A stretch of 27,210 nucleotides of DNA from Candidatus Mcinerneyibacteriota bacterium (GTDB lineage: Bacteria > Macinerneyibacteriota > Macinerneyibacteria > Macinerneyibacteriales > DSCS01), in assembly GCA_016937175.1 (NCBI GenBank), contig JAFGWL010000010.1, forward strand, positions 1-27,210, in the 5' to 3' direction. Shown here piece after piece: positions 1 to 9,226 of the stretch (positions are counted from its first letter, which is position 1; each line of letters begins with the position of its first letter). Made by a program: the position numbers and the translations under genes. Below the pieces are notes generated by a model. The model was not told where the DNA came from, made no database searches, and was given only the letters and a program-made list of their open reading frames with translations.

Positions 1-1389
1 AAGGTCTTCATCCGAAAACGCTGGATCGCCGCACCGGGGGAAGAGGAGACCCTGAAACGTGTCTTTGTCTCGGCAGCGGACATGACAGACTTTTATGAAG
101 CCCGTCAGGCTGAGAGAGCGAGCGAGCACAAGTATCAGATGCTGGTGGAGAAGGGCAATGACGGGATCGTCATCCTTCAGGAGGGGAAGATCACCTTTTC
201 CAACTCCAAAACAGGAGAACTTCTCGGATATTCCGAACAAGAGCTGACTGGTAGTGATTTTTTGAATCTGATGTCCCCTTCTGAAAGGCCCAAAGTAGGG
301 GATTACTACAAGCGGAGACTTCAGGGAGAAGATGTCCCCTCCTTTTATGAGACGGTTGCTCTTACTAAAGACGGAAGAGAGCTCCCCATGGAGTTCAATG
401 TCTCTCTCATCGATTATCAGGGGAAACCTGCGGTTTTGGCCTTTGTCAGAGATATCTCCTTCAGAGTGGAGGCCGAACGTTCCCTGCGTGTGGAAAAGGC
501 CCTTTTCGAAGGATTGTTTGAAAATGCTCCAGAAGGAATCGTCCTTGTTACACCGGACAGTATCATAACCCGGGCGAATCGTGCTTTTCTGTCCATGTTC
601 GGATGGGAAGAAGAGAATATTATCGGGAGAAACATCGACGAGCTTTTGACCGATGAAAAAACAAGGTCGGAAGCCTATTCCATCACTCATGAGATCAAAG
701 ACGGGGCCGAACTCTACGCGGAGATAGAGACGATCCGGTTGAAAAAAGACAGAACTCCCCTGGATGTCTCCATCATCGGAGTGCCCGTTGTGATGAATAA
801 CGAAAAACTGGCCGTCTACGGTATCTACCGCGATATTACACAGCGCAAGGCCGATGAACGGGCCCTCAAAGAAGCTACAAAGAAGCTTGAGGAGCTGGCC
901 CGGACAGATCCCCTCACAGGCCTTTTGAACCGACGGGGCCTTATGGAGATGATGGAGTATGAGATCAAAAGAGCCAAACGGTCCGGGAAACGTTTCTCCG
1001 TCATCATGGGGGATATCGACCATTTCAAAGAGATCAACGACCTTTTCGGCCACGATACCGGGGATATTATTTTGGAAAACCTGGCTGATATCATGAAGAA
1101 GAGTCTGCGCTCTCAGGATATCATCTCACGCTGGGGGGGAGAGGAGTTTTTGATCCTTCTGCCTGAGACTCCTCTGGCCGGGGCCCAGTGTGTCGCTGAA
1201 AAACTCCGCCAGAAGATCATGGAGCATGTCCACCACATCCGGGATATGGAGTTCAATGTTACCATCACCTTCGGGGTCTGCGAAGTGAAGAGCGATTTTG
1301 ATACGGAAATCTGTATCAAACGGGCGGATAACGCCCTTTATCAGGGAAAAGAGAACGGCCGGAACCGGGTCATGGCTTCCGGGGATTGA
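1..1389 (+). CDS. PAS-PAS-GGDEF diguanylate cyclase (5' truncated by window edge)
   Basis: Likely makes the second messenger cyclic di-GMP from two GTP in response to a signal sensed by PAS domains. The reading frame is open from base 1, and the residues encoded by 1-81 resemble the end of a PAS/PAC domain. The ATG at 82 is therefore probably internal and the gene starts upstream of the window. Counting from base 1, PAS domains lie at about residues 44-157 and 166-287, each ending in a 'RDIS/RDIT' PAC motif, and a GGDEF domain at about 300-459 begins with 'DPLTGLLNRRG'. The active-site motif is GGEEF (379-383). The RxxD inhibitory site (RSQD, 370-373) sits exactly five residues before it, so product feedback inhibition is expected. 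No transmembrane segment is visible in this part. No terminator follows. Family and activity are well supported; the input signal is unknown. Confidence 0.93.
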   Translation, partial: KVFIRKRWIAAPGEEETLKRVFVSAADMTDFYEARQAERASEHKYQMLVEKGNDGIVILQEGKITFSNSKTGELLGYSEQELTGSDFLNLMSPSERPKVGDYYKRRLQGEDVPSFYETVALTKDGRELPMEFNVSLIDYQGKPAVLAFVRDISFRVEAERSLRVEKALFEGLFENAPEGIVLVTPDSIITRANRAFLSMFGWEEENIIGRNIDELLTDEKTRSEAYSITHEIKDGAELYAEIETIRLKKDRTPLDVSIIGVPVVMNNEKLAVYGIYRDITQRKADERALKEATKKLEELARTDPLTGLLNRRGLMEMMEYEIKRAKRSGKRFSVIMGDIDHFKEINDLFGHDTGDIILENLADIMKKSLRSQDIISRWGGEEFLILLPETPLAGAQCVAEKLRQKIMEHVHHIRDMEFNVTITFGVCEVKSDFDTEICIKRADNALYQGKENGRNRVMASGD

Positions 1390-1440
1390 TCTTATTATTA
1401 ATTTCTTGAAAATAATTAAAAAACAAGTAAAGTCAGGGAG

Positions 1441-2847
1441 ATGAAAAAGATAAAAAGCCTCCTGGGAGCCCTTTTAATTCTCATTCTTTGGCAGATTCCT
1501 CCTGTTTTCGGAGGAGAAAGTACTTATGAGTCGCCCGGGGATGTGGTAGCAGGCCCGCGCGCATGGCTCGTACCTGCAGGCGAGATCCTTCTTGTCAACG
1601 GAGCTCTGGGAGCTGCCAACTACTATATCGGATCCCGGAGTTGGGCTCAGATAGGGACCGCCTCGATCATCGAAAATTTCGAACTGGGTTTTGACTGGGA
1701 TCCGGATGGTTTCCCCTGTAACACCCTGGATCATCCCTATCACGGAGCGGTCTTTTTCGGCGCCGCCCGGTCTGTGGGTTACTCCTTCAGCGAATCGCTC
1801 CTCTTTTCGACTTTGGGAAGCCTTCAGTGGGAGTTTTTTATGGAGACCGAGCAGCCCTCGACCAACGATTTTATCATGACCTCCCTGGGGGGAGCCTTTC
1901 TCGGAGAGATCCTCTTCAGGACTTCCGTCGAATTTTTACGCCCCCGGCAAGGGAAGTCTATAAGTGCGTGGGGACACATAGCGGGTTTTCTGACTTCTCC
2001 CCCCCTGTGGGTCAACAGCCGTCTTTACAAAAATAAGATAACGTTCCATAAGGAGCCTTCTCCCTTTGAATATTTAGCCCTGGGAGCCGGCCTGGGAAAT
2101 GCCCAGTCGAGGGGTGAGCCCGATGTGCGATACAATCCTCTCCTTTTTGCCGAAGCCCGGTACAACAGGACCCGGGAGGGCCGGAGTGTCCTTGCCTATG
2201 ACTATTTCACAGTCCGGGCTGAACTGGAGCAGATCAAGACAGGGGATATCCTGAAACGGATCGAGTCCAACGGGATCCTGGCAGGCTCATCAAAGCCTCT
2301 CTTTGGGGCTGACAGGTCTTTATTCGGCCTCTTTGCCTCTTATGATTATATGGAAGGTCTCTGGTATGACCGGTTCAGCGATGTGGGGATCGGCCCGGGG
2401 ATGCTCTTGGAATATGAAAACGCCAGGCAGCGGGTGGCCTTTTATTCGGGCATCTATGCTATTTTCGGCGCTGCCAGCGCCCGGTATGCCCTGATCTACG
2501 GGGATACTCCCTATGAAGAGAAGGATGAGACCTACAATTTCGGAAGCGAGTTGAAAAACGGAGCCTATTACATGGGCCCCGGGATCATGTCGCGGTTTGA
2601 ACTAAACTACAAACGGGGCATATTTTCGGCCCGGGCAGCCCTCCGCCAGTTCTGGGTCCATTCGGTCCATGCCACAGACGCCAATGAGTGGGGGTTTTTG
2701 ATCCCGTTCTCTGTGTCCATCCGGCCGGCCCCTTTTCTGGTCTCGTTTGAGTATGAGCTCATCCATCGGGACTCTTTCTACGATGACTATCATCCCCTCC
2801 ACAATGATGCCTATACCATGAAAATGTACACCGGTTTCACCTTTTAA
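1441..2847 (+). CDS. Exported DUF3943 family protein
   Basis: Function unknown. The protein starts with a clear signal peptide (residues 1 to about 24, KK followed by a long Leu/Ile stretch). The conserved core at about residues 80-165 matches the DUF3943 pattern: a 'NTLDHPYHG' segment, an 'AARS.GYSF.ES' segment, 'S..WEFFME.E.PS.NDFI.TS.GGA.LGE..FR'. The remaining ~300 residues are rich in aromatic residues in an alternating pattern and end in Phe (GFTF), as in outer-membrane beta-barrels, so I infer an outer membrane or periplasmic location. The start is the only in-frame ATG before the signal peptide. Its best Shine-Dalgarno match (AGGGAG) directly touches the ATG, which is unusually close. 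The AT-rich 51-bp gap upstream probably holds a promoter, but I cannot place one. Confidence 0.8.
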   Translation: MKKIKSLLGALLILILWQIPPVFGGESTYESPGDVVAGPRAWLVPAGEILLVNGALGAANYYIGSRSWAQIGTASIIENFELGFDWDPDGFPCNTLDHPYHGAVFFGAARSVGYSFSESLLFSTLGSLQWEFFMETEQPSTNDFIMTSLGGAFLGEILFRTSVEFLRPRQGKSISAWGHIAGFLTSPPLWVNSRLYKNKITFHKEPSPFEYLALGAGLGNAQSRGEPDVRYNPLLFAEARYNRTREGRSVLAYDYFTVRAELEQIKTGDILKRIESNGILAGSSKPLFGADRSLFGLFASYDYMEGLWYDRFSDVGIGPGMLLEYENARQRVAFYSGIYAIFGAASARYALIYGDTPYEEKDETYNFGSELKNGAYYMGPGIMSRFELNYKRGIFSARAALRQFWVHSVHATDANEWGFLIPFSVSIRPAPFLVSFEYELIHRDSFYDDYHPLHNDAYTMKMYTGFTF

Positions 2848-2857
2848 GACTCTCTTC

Positions 2858-2885
2858 TTGTCGGGGCAGAAAAAGATATTATAAT
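2858..2885 (+). promoter_or_regulatory. Candidate sigma70 promoter of uvrA
   Basis: TTGTCG (2858-2863) and a perfect TATAAT (2880-2885) are separated by 16 bp, just ahead of uvrA. The -35 box matches consensus at four of six positions. I see no LexA-type palindrome over it, so SOS control is not evident from the sequence. Confidence 0.5.
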
Positions 2886-2900
2886 AGCGGTGGAGAAAAT

Positions 2901-5699
2901 ATGAAAAATACCATTGAAATCATCGGAGCCCGGGTCCACAACCTTAAGAATGTCACCTTAAGCCTGCCCCGGGACCGTCTCATCGTCTTTTCCGGAGTCT
3001 CCGGTTCAGGTAAATCTTCCATGGCTTTTGATACAGTCTACGCTGAAGGGCAACGGCGCTATGTGGAAAGTCTCTCCAGCTATGCCCGCCAGTTCCTGGG
3101 TATCATGGACAAGCCGGATGTGGATTTCATCGAAGGCCTCTCACCGGCTATTTCCATAGAGCAGAAATCCAGAAGCAAAAACCCGCGCTCCACGGTTGGG
3201 ACGGTGACAGAGATCCACGATTACCTGCGTATTCTCTTTGCACGGATCGGGGAGCCCCATTGTCCCGTCTGCGGAAGGCCTGTGAAGAAACAGGCCCCTG
3301 ATGAGATGATCGACAGGATCCTGGAGCTGCCTCCCGACACGAAATTCATGATCCTGGCTCCCATGGCCCGTAACAGGAAAGGCGAGTACAGGGAGTTTTT
3401 CGAAAAACTCCGACGTGAAGGATATGTGCGTATCAAGGCTGACGGAGTCGTCATGGAGCTGGAAGAGGGGACAGCCCTGGAAAAAAACAAAAAACACGAT
3501 ATCGACGTGGTGGTGGACCGCTTGGTTATCCGCGAGGGTATCCGTTCTCGCCTGGCTGATTCCGTGGACACGGCGCTGCGCATGGGTGGAGGGAAACTTC
3601 TTGTGGAGACAAGCACTGGGGATCAGAAATATTTCAGCGAAGAGCTCTACTGCTCCCATTGTGACCTGAGCCTTCACGAGATCACACCCCAGACCTTCTC
3701 CTTCAACGCTCCCCAGGGGATGTGCCCTGTGTGTAACGGGCTGGGTGTGAACAAAGAGGTGGATGTCCGCCGTATTATCACCAATGATGAACTCTCTGTC
3801 ATGGAAGGGGGAATCCGCTTCTGGGGACAGCTCAAAAAGAAGAAAGACAACTGGAACTACAAAAGGATCATGCGTATCCTGGAACACTACGGGATCGATC
3901 CCCATACCCCGGTGAAAGACTTCCCTCCCGAAAAAATGGAGAAGATCCTCTACGGGGATAAGCAGCTTAAGACCAGCGGCGTGGTCAATGCCATCAAACG
4001 CCTCTACCGGGAGACACAGTCTCCGGAGATGCGCTTCTATTATGAGTCATTCATGAGCGAAAAGGAGTGCGAATCCTGCAGAGGACGGCGGCTGAACCCC
4101 GAAGCACTGAGTGTCACCATCGGGGGACGCAATATTGCTGAGCTTTCCTCCTGGTCTATTTCTGAGCTTTATGCCTTCTTTCAGAATCTGGAACTCGACG
4201 AGCAGAGGGCATTCATCGCCAAAGAACTTATCAAGGAGATCGACAGCCGTCTTAAGTTTCTTCTGGATGTGGGCCTCTATTATCTAATGCTGGACCGCAA
4301 AGCTCCTACCCTGAGCGGCGGCGAGTCCCAGAGGATCCGATTGGCCAGCCAGATCGGAAGCGGCCTTATGGGTGTCCTCTACATCCTGGACGAGCCTTCC
4401 ATCGGACTGCATCAGAGAGACAATGTCAGCCTGATCAATTCCCTGAAGAATTTGAGAGACCTGGGGAATACGGTCATCGTCGTGGAGCACGACCGTGATA
4501 CCATTGAAGAAGCAGACGTTGTCGTGGAGTTCGGCCCCGGAGCAGGCGTCTTCGGAGGAGAGATCACCTTCAGCGGAACCCCTGAAGAGATGAAAAACGA
4601 TCCCCGCTCCTTGACGGGCCAGTATCTGCGTTATGAGAAAAATATCAGCCCCAAGGAGACAGAGCGCCCCCTTTCAGGAGAGTGGCTCAAGATCACCGGA
4701 TGCCGCCAGAACAACCTGAAAGAGATCGACGTCGATTTTCCCCTGGGCGTCATGACTCTGGTCACCGGGGTCTCGGGATCGGGGAAATCCTCTCTTATTT
4801 CGGATACTCTTTACCCGGCCCTCCACAACAGGCTTCATAAATCGGCCTGGGAAACGGGAGCTTTCAGGGAGATCGCCGGGACAGAGTTTATCGACAAAGT
4901 CATTGAGATCAATCAGGACGCCATCGGGCGGACACCCCGCTCCAATCCTGTGACCTATGTCGGGGTCTTCACCGCCATCAGAGATCTTTTCGCCTCTCTG
5001 CCGGAAGCCAAGATCCGAGGTTACAAACAGGGGCGCTTCAGCTTCAATGTCAAAGGCGGACGCTGTGAAGCCTGCGGGGGGACAGGACTCAAGGAGATCG
5101 AGATGCATTTCCTCCCTGACCTCTATATCACCTGTGATGTCTGCAAGGGGAAAAGATACAACAAAGAGACTCTGGAAGTCCGCTACAACGGGAAAAATAT
5201 CAATGATGTCCTGGAGATGACTGTGGAGGAAGCCAAAGAGTTCTTTGCCAATATTCCCGCCATTGCAACCAAACTGGATACCCTCTACGATGTGGGCTTG
5301 GGTTATATCAAGCTCGGGCAGTCGGCCACCACCCTTTCAGGGGGGGAAGCCCAGCGGGTGAAACTGGCTAAGGAGCTGTCCCGCCAGAGCACGGGGAATA
5401 CCTTCTACATTCTGGACGAGCCTACAACCGGGCTCCATTTCGACGATGTCAATAAACTGCTGAAAGTCCTCAACCGCCTGGTGGATGCGGGAAATACCAT
5501 GGTGATCATCGAACATAACCTGGACGTGGTGAAATACGCCGACTGGATCATTGACCTGGGCCCCGAAGGGGGAAAGGACGGGGGAAAAGTCCTTTATGCA
5601 GGCCGTCTGGAGGGCCTTTTTCAATGCAAAGGGTCTCATACCGGACGCTTCTTAAAAGAGTATCTGGCCAAAGAGCATGAGGGCCCGCTTAAGCCCTGA
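2901..5699 (+). CDS. uvrA: Excinuclease ABC subunit A (UvrA)
   Basis: Damage-sensing ATPase of nucleotide excision repair; it loads UvrB onto lesions. The length (932 aa) is normal (E. coli about 940). It has the two ABC modules of the family. The first Walker A is GVSGSGKSS (32-40), with signature LSGGESQR (~471) and Walker B region DEPSIGLH (~496). The second Walker A is at ~620, with LSGGEAQR at ~811 and DEPTTGLH at ~839. Zinc-binding cysteine pairs are seen: CSHC/CPVC at about 250 and 275, and CEAC/CDVC at about 720 and 746. GGTGGAG at 2889-2895 is a suitable ribosome binding site for the ATG at 2901. It appears monocistronic: a promoter precedes it and another promoter follows before the next gene. 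uvrB is not in the window. Confidence 0.99.
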   Translation: MKNTIEIIGARVHNLKNVTLSLPRDRLIVFSGVSGSGKSSMAFDTVYAEGQRRYVESLSSYARQFLGIMDKPDVDFIEGLSPAISIEQKSRSKNPRSTVGTVTEIHDYLRILFARIGEPHCPVCGRPVKKQAPDEMIDRILELPPDTKFMILAPMARNRKGEYREFFEKLRREGYVRIKADGVVMELEEGTALEKNKKHDIDVVVDRLVIREGIRSRLADSVDTALRMGGGKLLVETSTGDQKYFSEELYCSHCDLSLHEITPQTFSFNAPQGMCPVCNGLGVNKEVDVRRIITNDELSVMEGGIRFWGQLKKKKDNWNYKRIMRILEHYGIDPHTPVKDFPPEKMEKILYGDKQLKTSGVVNAIKRLYRETQSPEMRFYYESFMSEKECESCRGRRLNPEALSVTIGGRNIAELSSWSISELYAFFQNLELDEQRAFIAKELIKEIDSRLKFLLDVGLYYLMLDRKAPTLSGGESQRIRLASQIGSGLMGVLYILDEPSIGLHQRDNVSLINSLKNLRDLGNTVIVVEHDRDTIEEADVVVEFGPGAGVFGGEITFSGTPEEMKNDPRSLTGQYLRYEKNISPKETERPLSGEWLKITGCRQNNLKEIDVDFPLGVMTLVTGVSGSGKSSLISDTLYPALHNRLHKSAWETGAFREIAGTEFIDKVIEINQDAIGRTPRSNPVTYVGVFTAIRDLFASLPEAKIRGYKQGRFSFNVKGGRCEACGGTGLKEIEMHFLPDLYITCDVCKGKRYNKETLEVRYNGKNINDVLEMTVEEAKEFFANIPAIATKLDTLYDVGLGYIKLGQSATTLSGGEAQRVKLAKELSRQSTGNTFYILDEPTTGLHFDDVNKLLKVLNRLVDAGNTMVIIEHNLDVVKYADWIIDLGPEGGKDGGKVLYAGRLEGLFQCKGSHTGRFLKEYLAKEHEGPLKP

Positions 5700-5727
5700 T
5701 CTTACCCTGCCTCTTCTATCTTGAATC

Positions 5728-5756
5728 TTGACAGTATCACCCGTTCCTCGTATAGT
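5728..5756 (+). promoter_or_regulatory. Strong sigma70-like promoter for the lipoprotein-pabABC operon
   Basis: Consensus TTGACA (5728-5733), 17-bp spacer and TATAGT (5751-5756). It lies in the 95-bp gap after uvrA and is followed by AAGGAGG (5784-5790) before the ATG at 5795. It is the only clear promoter upstream of the pab genes, so it probably drives all five. Confidence 0.75.
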
Positions 5757-5794
5757 GAAAATGAAAATTTTAAAAAAACATTGAAGGAGGAACA

Positions 5795-6871
5795 ATGAAC
5801 AAGGGGACAACTCTTCTTCTCATTGTATTTCTGTTTGCCGGCTGCGCGCGTTTCGCTCAAAGCGAAGAGACAAAAGCCGAAGCTGTGCTTGAGGCCTGGA
5901 CGGGAAAAGCTCAGAAAAGCACGGCGGCTGTGATCGGGCTCGTCGACGAAAACGGAACGAGGTTTTTTTCATCGGGAAAGACTGAGCAAGGGGGATTGCC
6001 CGTAAATGATGAGACTCTCTTTGAGATCGGATCCCTGACCAAGCTGTTTACCGCCCTGTTGTTGACTGTCCTGAGTGAAGAGGGCACGGTGAATATGGAT
6101 GCACCGGCCTGGCGTTATCTGCCGGAAAGCCGCCCTTATCTGCAGAAAAAGGGGCATCCTGTCACTTTGCGCCATCTGGCAACCCATACTTCGGGCCTGC
6201 CGAGGATTCCTCCGGATATGGGCCGTTTCGATATGATGAATCCGTATGCGGTTTTCGGAGAGGATGACCTTAGGGCTTGTATCAAAGCAAGCCCCCTCAA
6301 AGGAGCTTTTCTTCCCGGCGAGGCCTATGGCTATTCCAATCTGGGTTACGGGTTGCTCGGGTATCTTCTGGAGAGAGCCGGACAACGGCCTTATGAAGAG
6401 CTTCTGCGTGAAAAGGTCCTGACTCCCCTGGGGTTGAACCGGACACGGATCTCCGCTGACGGGCTGGAGATGGCGCGTCCCCACGGCCTTTTTCATAACC
6501 CGGTCCCGGCCTGGGATTTTGATGTTCTGGCGGGATGCGGGGCTCTCAAGTCTTCTGCCCGGGATCTGGTTCGCTTTCTCTCTCTTGTCATGGATCTTGA
6601 GGAGGATCCCTTACAAAAGAGCGTGAAGAGGACTCTGAAAGAAGAGTGTCCCCTGGAATCCGGAAAAGACGGTGATTATATCTGCCTGGGATGGCATAAA
6701 CTCACCCTGGCCGACGGGGAATCATACTATATTCATGATGGCGGGACCGGCGGGAGCCGCTCCTTTATGATCTTTCATGAGGGAAAGCGGAAGGGCGCTG
6801 TGATCCTTACGAATTCAGCACAGTCCCAGGACGACCTGGTCGATTTTGTGATGAAGGAGTGGATGCAATGA
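5795..6871 (+). CDS. Beta-lactamase-family serine hydrolase, predicted lipoprotein
   Basis: Member of the class C beta-lactamase / penicillin-binding-like serine hydrolase superfamily. The substrate is unknown; such proteins include D,D-peptidases and esterases as well as beta-lactamases. Catalytic motifs are intact: SLTK (Ser80/Lys83, the SxxK nucleophile pair), YSN (about 180-182, the YxN motif) and HDGGTGG (~314, the KTG-equivalent HxGGT loop). The N-terminus is a lipoprotein signal ending in FAGC (Cys17), so the enzyme is probably anchored in the envelope. It is the first gene of the operon, and its stop overlaps the next start (ATGA at 6868-6871). Nothing links it biochemically to the folate genes downstream. 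An antibiotic-resistance role should not be assumed. Confidence 0.9.
   Translation: MNKGTTLLLIVFLFAGCARFAQSEETKAEAVLEAWTGKAQKSTAAVIGLVDENGTRFFSSGKTEQGGLPVNDETLFEIGSLTKLFTALLLTVLSEEGTVNMDAPAWRYLPESRPYLQKKGHPVTLRHLATHTSGLPRIPPDMGRFDMMNPYAVFGEDDLRACIKASPLKGAFLPGEAYGYSNLGYGLLGYLLERAGQRPYEELLREKVLTPLGLNRTRISADGLEMARPHGLFHNPVPAWDFDVLAGCGALKSSARDLVRFLSLVMDLEEDPLQKSVKRTLKEECPLESGKDGDYICLGWHKLTLADGESYYIHDGGTGGSRSFMIFHEGKRKGAVILTNSAQSQDDLVDFVMKEWMQ
6854..6859 (+). promoter_or_regulatory. Ribosome binding site deciding the 6868 start
   Basis: AAGGAG at 6854-6859 lies inside the end of the hydrolase gene. It is 8 nt from the ATG at 6868 and only touches the alternative GTG at 6859, so it supports the ATG. 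Confidence 0.6.
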
Positions 6872-7326
6872 AAAAAGAACTCGAACGGTTCAGGAGGATG
6901 AATACAATTTTACATCATCTCTCTCAAGCCGGTTTCCTTTTTTTTATCCTGGGCAATGTCTTTATGATTCGTTTTTTTATGTCTTCATTTGCGGGGGAGT
7001 TCAAAAAAAATGATTTGAATCTGGCCATGGTCTTTATGGGGATCTTTATGGTCTTTATCAGTATGGCCGATGCAAGGAAAATATCACCGAAAGAAGAGAA
7101 AAAAATAAGAGAAAAATATCGCCGGGCCTATGTTTACCTTGTATTGGCTCTGTGTGGTTTTGTTTTGTCCATCCTTTTAGGCCTCTTCTATCTCCTCTAT
7201 GTCAGGGATTTTTCCCTGGGCGTGTCCATCGCAACATTCGGCCTGGGAGGTGTAGCCCTGCAGAAGTATCATCTGGAGCGTTACACAGCCGTTCTGGAAA
7301 AGGCTGCCGAGAGCCGCGGGGAATGA
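6868..7326 (+). CDS. Small integral membrane protein, unknown function
   Basis: I do not recognise this 152-aa protein. It has a charged amphipathic start (KKELERFRRMN) and four likely membrane helices. Two lie near residues 16-33 and 47-66. A lysine-rich cytoplasmic-looking loop (KEEKKIREKYRR, ~75-86) follows, then two more helices near 88-110 and 113-130. The ATG at 6868 is preferred over a GTG at 6859 because it has a well-spaced AAGGAG and forms a four-base ATGA overlap with the upstream stop. The 3' end overlaps pabA in the same way. Synthesis is thus coupled to a lipoprotein hydrolase on one side and p-aminobenzoate enzymes on the other. Transport or accessory roles are possible, but nothing in the sequence decides. 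Confidence 0.8.
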   Translation: MKKELERFRRMNTILHHLSQAGFLFFILGNVFMIRFFMSSFAGEFKKNDLNLAMVFMGIFMVFISMADARKISPKEEKKIREKYRRAYVYLVLALCGFVLSILLGLFYLLYVRDFSLGVSIATFGLGGVALQKYHLERYTAVLEKAAESRGE

Positions 7327-7892
7327 AAAAAATCCTGCTCGTCGACAATTACGATTCCTTTACCTATATCCTCCTTCATCTTCTCCAAAGTATTTTCCGT
7401 GGGTCTATCGAGGTGATCCGGAATGACGCCTGGAGAGAAGAGGAGCTCTTGAAACGGACGTATGATGCCTATGTGATCTCTCCGGGGCCGAAGACTCCCC
7501 GGGAAGCGGGCCTGTCTAACGCTGTCATCCGTATGTTTCATCAAGACAAGCCCGTTCTGGGGGTCTGTCTGGGAATGCAATGTATCAACGAATTTTACGG
7601 CGGCACAACAGTGCGTTCTCAAAATCCTGTCCACGGGAAAGCTTCTCCTGTGGAGATTCATAAGCAGATAAATCTCTTCAAAGGGGTCTCTTCTCCCTTT
7701 CAGGCGGCGCGCTACCATTCCCTTGAGTGCCGCGTGGCATCGCCTGAACTGGAGGTGACCTCTTCGTATCTGGGGATCCCCATGTCCCTGGAGCATTTCT
7801 CCCTGCCTCTCATGGCAGTCCAGTTTCATCCGGAGTCCTTTATGACCCCGGTAGGGAAGCGGATCATCTCCAATTTTCTGAGGTGCGTATGA
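7323..7892 (+). CDS. pabA: Aminodeoxychorismate synthase, glutamine amidotransferase subunit
   Basis: Class I glutamine amidotransferase that releases ammonia for PabB to aminate chorismate, the first step of p-aminobenzoate synthesis for folate. The start 'MKKILLVDNYDSFTYIL' is the classic PabA/TrpG opening. The nucleophile is Cys82 (GVCLGMQ), and His169/Glu171 (QFHPES) complete the triad. At 189 aa it has the normal length. The ATG at 7323 overlaps the upstream stop by ATGA; an in-frame extension further upstream is only a shadow of the neighbouring gene. It overlaps pabB by four bases. TrpG activity is possible because the family is amphibolic, but the PabB partner and downstream PabC argue for folate. 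Confidence 0.96.
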   Translation: MKKILLVDNYDSFTYILLHLLQSIFRGSIEVIRNDAWREEELLKRTYDAYVISPGPKTPREAGLSNAVIRMFHQDKPVLGVCLGMQCINEFYGGTTVRSQNPVHGKASPVEIHKQINLFKGVSSPFQAARYHSLECRVASPELEVTSSYLGIPMSLEHFSLPLMAVQFHPESFMTPVGKRIISNFLRCV

Positions 7893-9226
7893 CGCTTCTC
7901 AAAGTGAAAAGTTTCCGCAGGACGAAACGGTCCTGTGACGACCCTGTGGAAGTATGTGCACGCCTGCCGCGAAGCGTTCGTCCCGCCCTTCTTACAGGCA
8001 AGGGGCCGGAAGACGTCTCCCGGTACTCCTTCCTTGCCTGGTCTCCCTATGCTGTGATCACCTACCGGCCCGGTTTTTTTACGCTCTGCACAGGAGAGGA
8101 GACGCTTGTCTGGAAAATACCTTTTTTTGAAGGATTGAAGAGGCTTCTTGAAGCTGTCAACTTTCAGGATCTGCCATCTCCGTTGAATAAAGTCGGGCTG
8201 CTGGGGCTCCTCTCTTTCGAGCTCTACAAGGAGGAGGAGGCGTTCAGCGGGGATCTTCCGGGCCTCTATCCCTTTCCCGAAGCGGAGTTTATCCTCTATC
8301 GCCGTTATATCGTCTGGAATCATGCAAAGCACAAAAGTTGGGAGTATGAGATCACTTATGAGGGAACGGGACTTGGGGAGGAACCCTTCTGCAAAGAGAC
8401 GGCTGCTGCGCCCGGCTTTACGGAAAACGGTAATGAAAAAGAGGCCTATATGGCCCGGATCGACCGGATCATCGAGTATATCTGCGCCGGGGACGTCTAT
8501 GAAGTCAACCTGACCCGTCCCTTTTCCTTTCCCTTCTCAAACGACCCCTTTGCGCTCTTTGAAAAGCTTTACAGGAAAAATCCCGCCCCCTTCAGCGCTT
8601 ATATCGACGGTGGCGCCTTTCAGGTGATCTCCAACTCTCCCGAAATGTTTCTTCGCGCTAAAGGGAGGAAGGTGGAGACACGCCCCATCAAGGGGACGGT
8701 GCCCACCAGCCCGGACGTCGAAAAAGACGAGGCCAACCGTGATTTTCTTCTCTCATCGCCCAAGGAAGAGGCAGAGCTCTTTATGATCATCGATCTTCTG
8801 CGTAATGACCTGGCCCGGGTCTCCTGCCCCGGATCCGTCAAGGTGATCCATGAAAAGAGATGTGAGAAGTATCAGAACGTCTACCATCTTGTGGGTGTCA
8901 TCCGCAGCCTGCTCAAGAAGAGAAGTGATTATACAGACCTCTTCAGAGCGGCTTTCCCAGGAGGGTCCATCACAGGTTGTCCCAAGATCAGAAGTATTGA
9001 AGTCATCCGGGAGCTGGAGCAGCGGAAGAGGCATCTCTACACCGGATCCATCGTCATGATGAACAGCCAGTCTCTTATCTCCAGTATCGCTATCCGGACA
9101 GCGGTGGTCTCTCAGGGGAGGATCTTTTTCAATGCAGGGGGAGCGGTTACCGTGGCATCGGATCCTGAAAGGGAGTATGAAGAAGTATTGGCCAAGGTCT
9201 CCAATTTTCTGGAGTTATTCATATGA
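7889..9226 (+). CDS. pabB: Aminodeoxychorismate synthase component I
   Basis: Chorismate-binding subunit that forms 4-amino-4-deoxychorismate with ammonia from PabA. At 445 aa it has the usual length. The catalytic C-terminal half is intact: the PIKGT motif with Lys268, followed by 'DEANRDFLLSSPKE' and 'LLRNDLARV', then 'FPGGSITGCPK' and the closing 'GGAVTVASDPE.EYEE'. Lys in PIKGT is characteristic of PabB, whereas anthranilate synthase TrpE has PIAGT; this is the main reason for calling it PabB. The start is the ATG at 7889 (ATGA overlap with pabA) and not the GTG two codons earlier. It overlaps pabC by ATGA. Confidence 0.96.
   Translation: MTLLKVKSFRRTKRSCDDPVEVCARLPRSVRPALLTGKGPEDVSRYSFLAWSPYAVITYRPGFFTLCTGEETLVWKIPFFEGLKRLLEAVNFQDLPSPLNKVGLLGLLSFELYKEEEAFSGDLPGLYPFPEAEFILYRRYIVWNHAKHKSWEYEITYEGTGLGEEPFCKETAAAPGFTENGNEKEAYMARIDRIIEYICAGDVYEVNLTRPFSFPFSNDPFALFEKLYRKNPAPFSAYIDGGAFQVISNSPEMFLRAKGRKVETRPIKGTVPTSPDVEKDEANRDFLLSSPKEEAELFMIIDLLRNDLARVSCPGSVKVIHEKRCEKYQNVYHLVGVIRSLLKKRSDYTDLFRAAFPGGSITGCPKIRSIEVIRELEQRKRHLYTGSIVMMNSQSLISSIAIRTAVVSQGRIFFNAGGAVTVASDPEREYEEVLAKVSNFLELFI

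Noticed and set aside
2848-2900. LexA/SOS box at uvrA
   Set aside because: No inverted repeat resembling a LexA site was seen in the 53-bp gap, although clade-specific boxes could be missed.
3141-3905. 254-codon open frame on the minus strand inside uvrA
   Set aside because: It is antisense to intact, conserved UvrA motifs, has no domain resemblance and no binding site; it is a composition shadow.
5761-5784. Seven-codon leader peptide (MKILKKH) before the hydrolase gene
   Set aside because: It begins at about the predicted transcription start, has no ribosome binding site, and no attenuator hairpin follows it.
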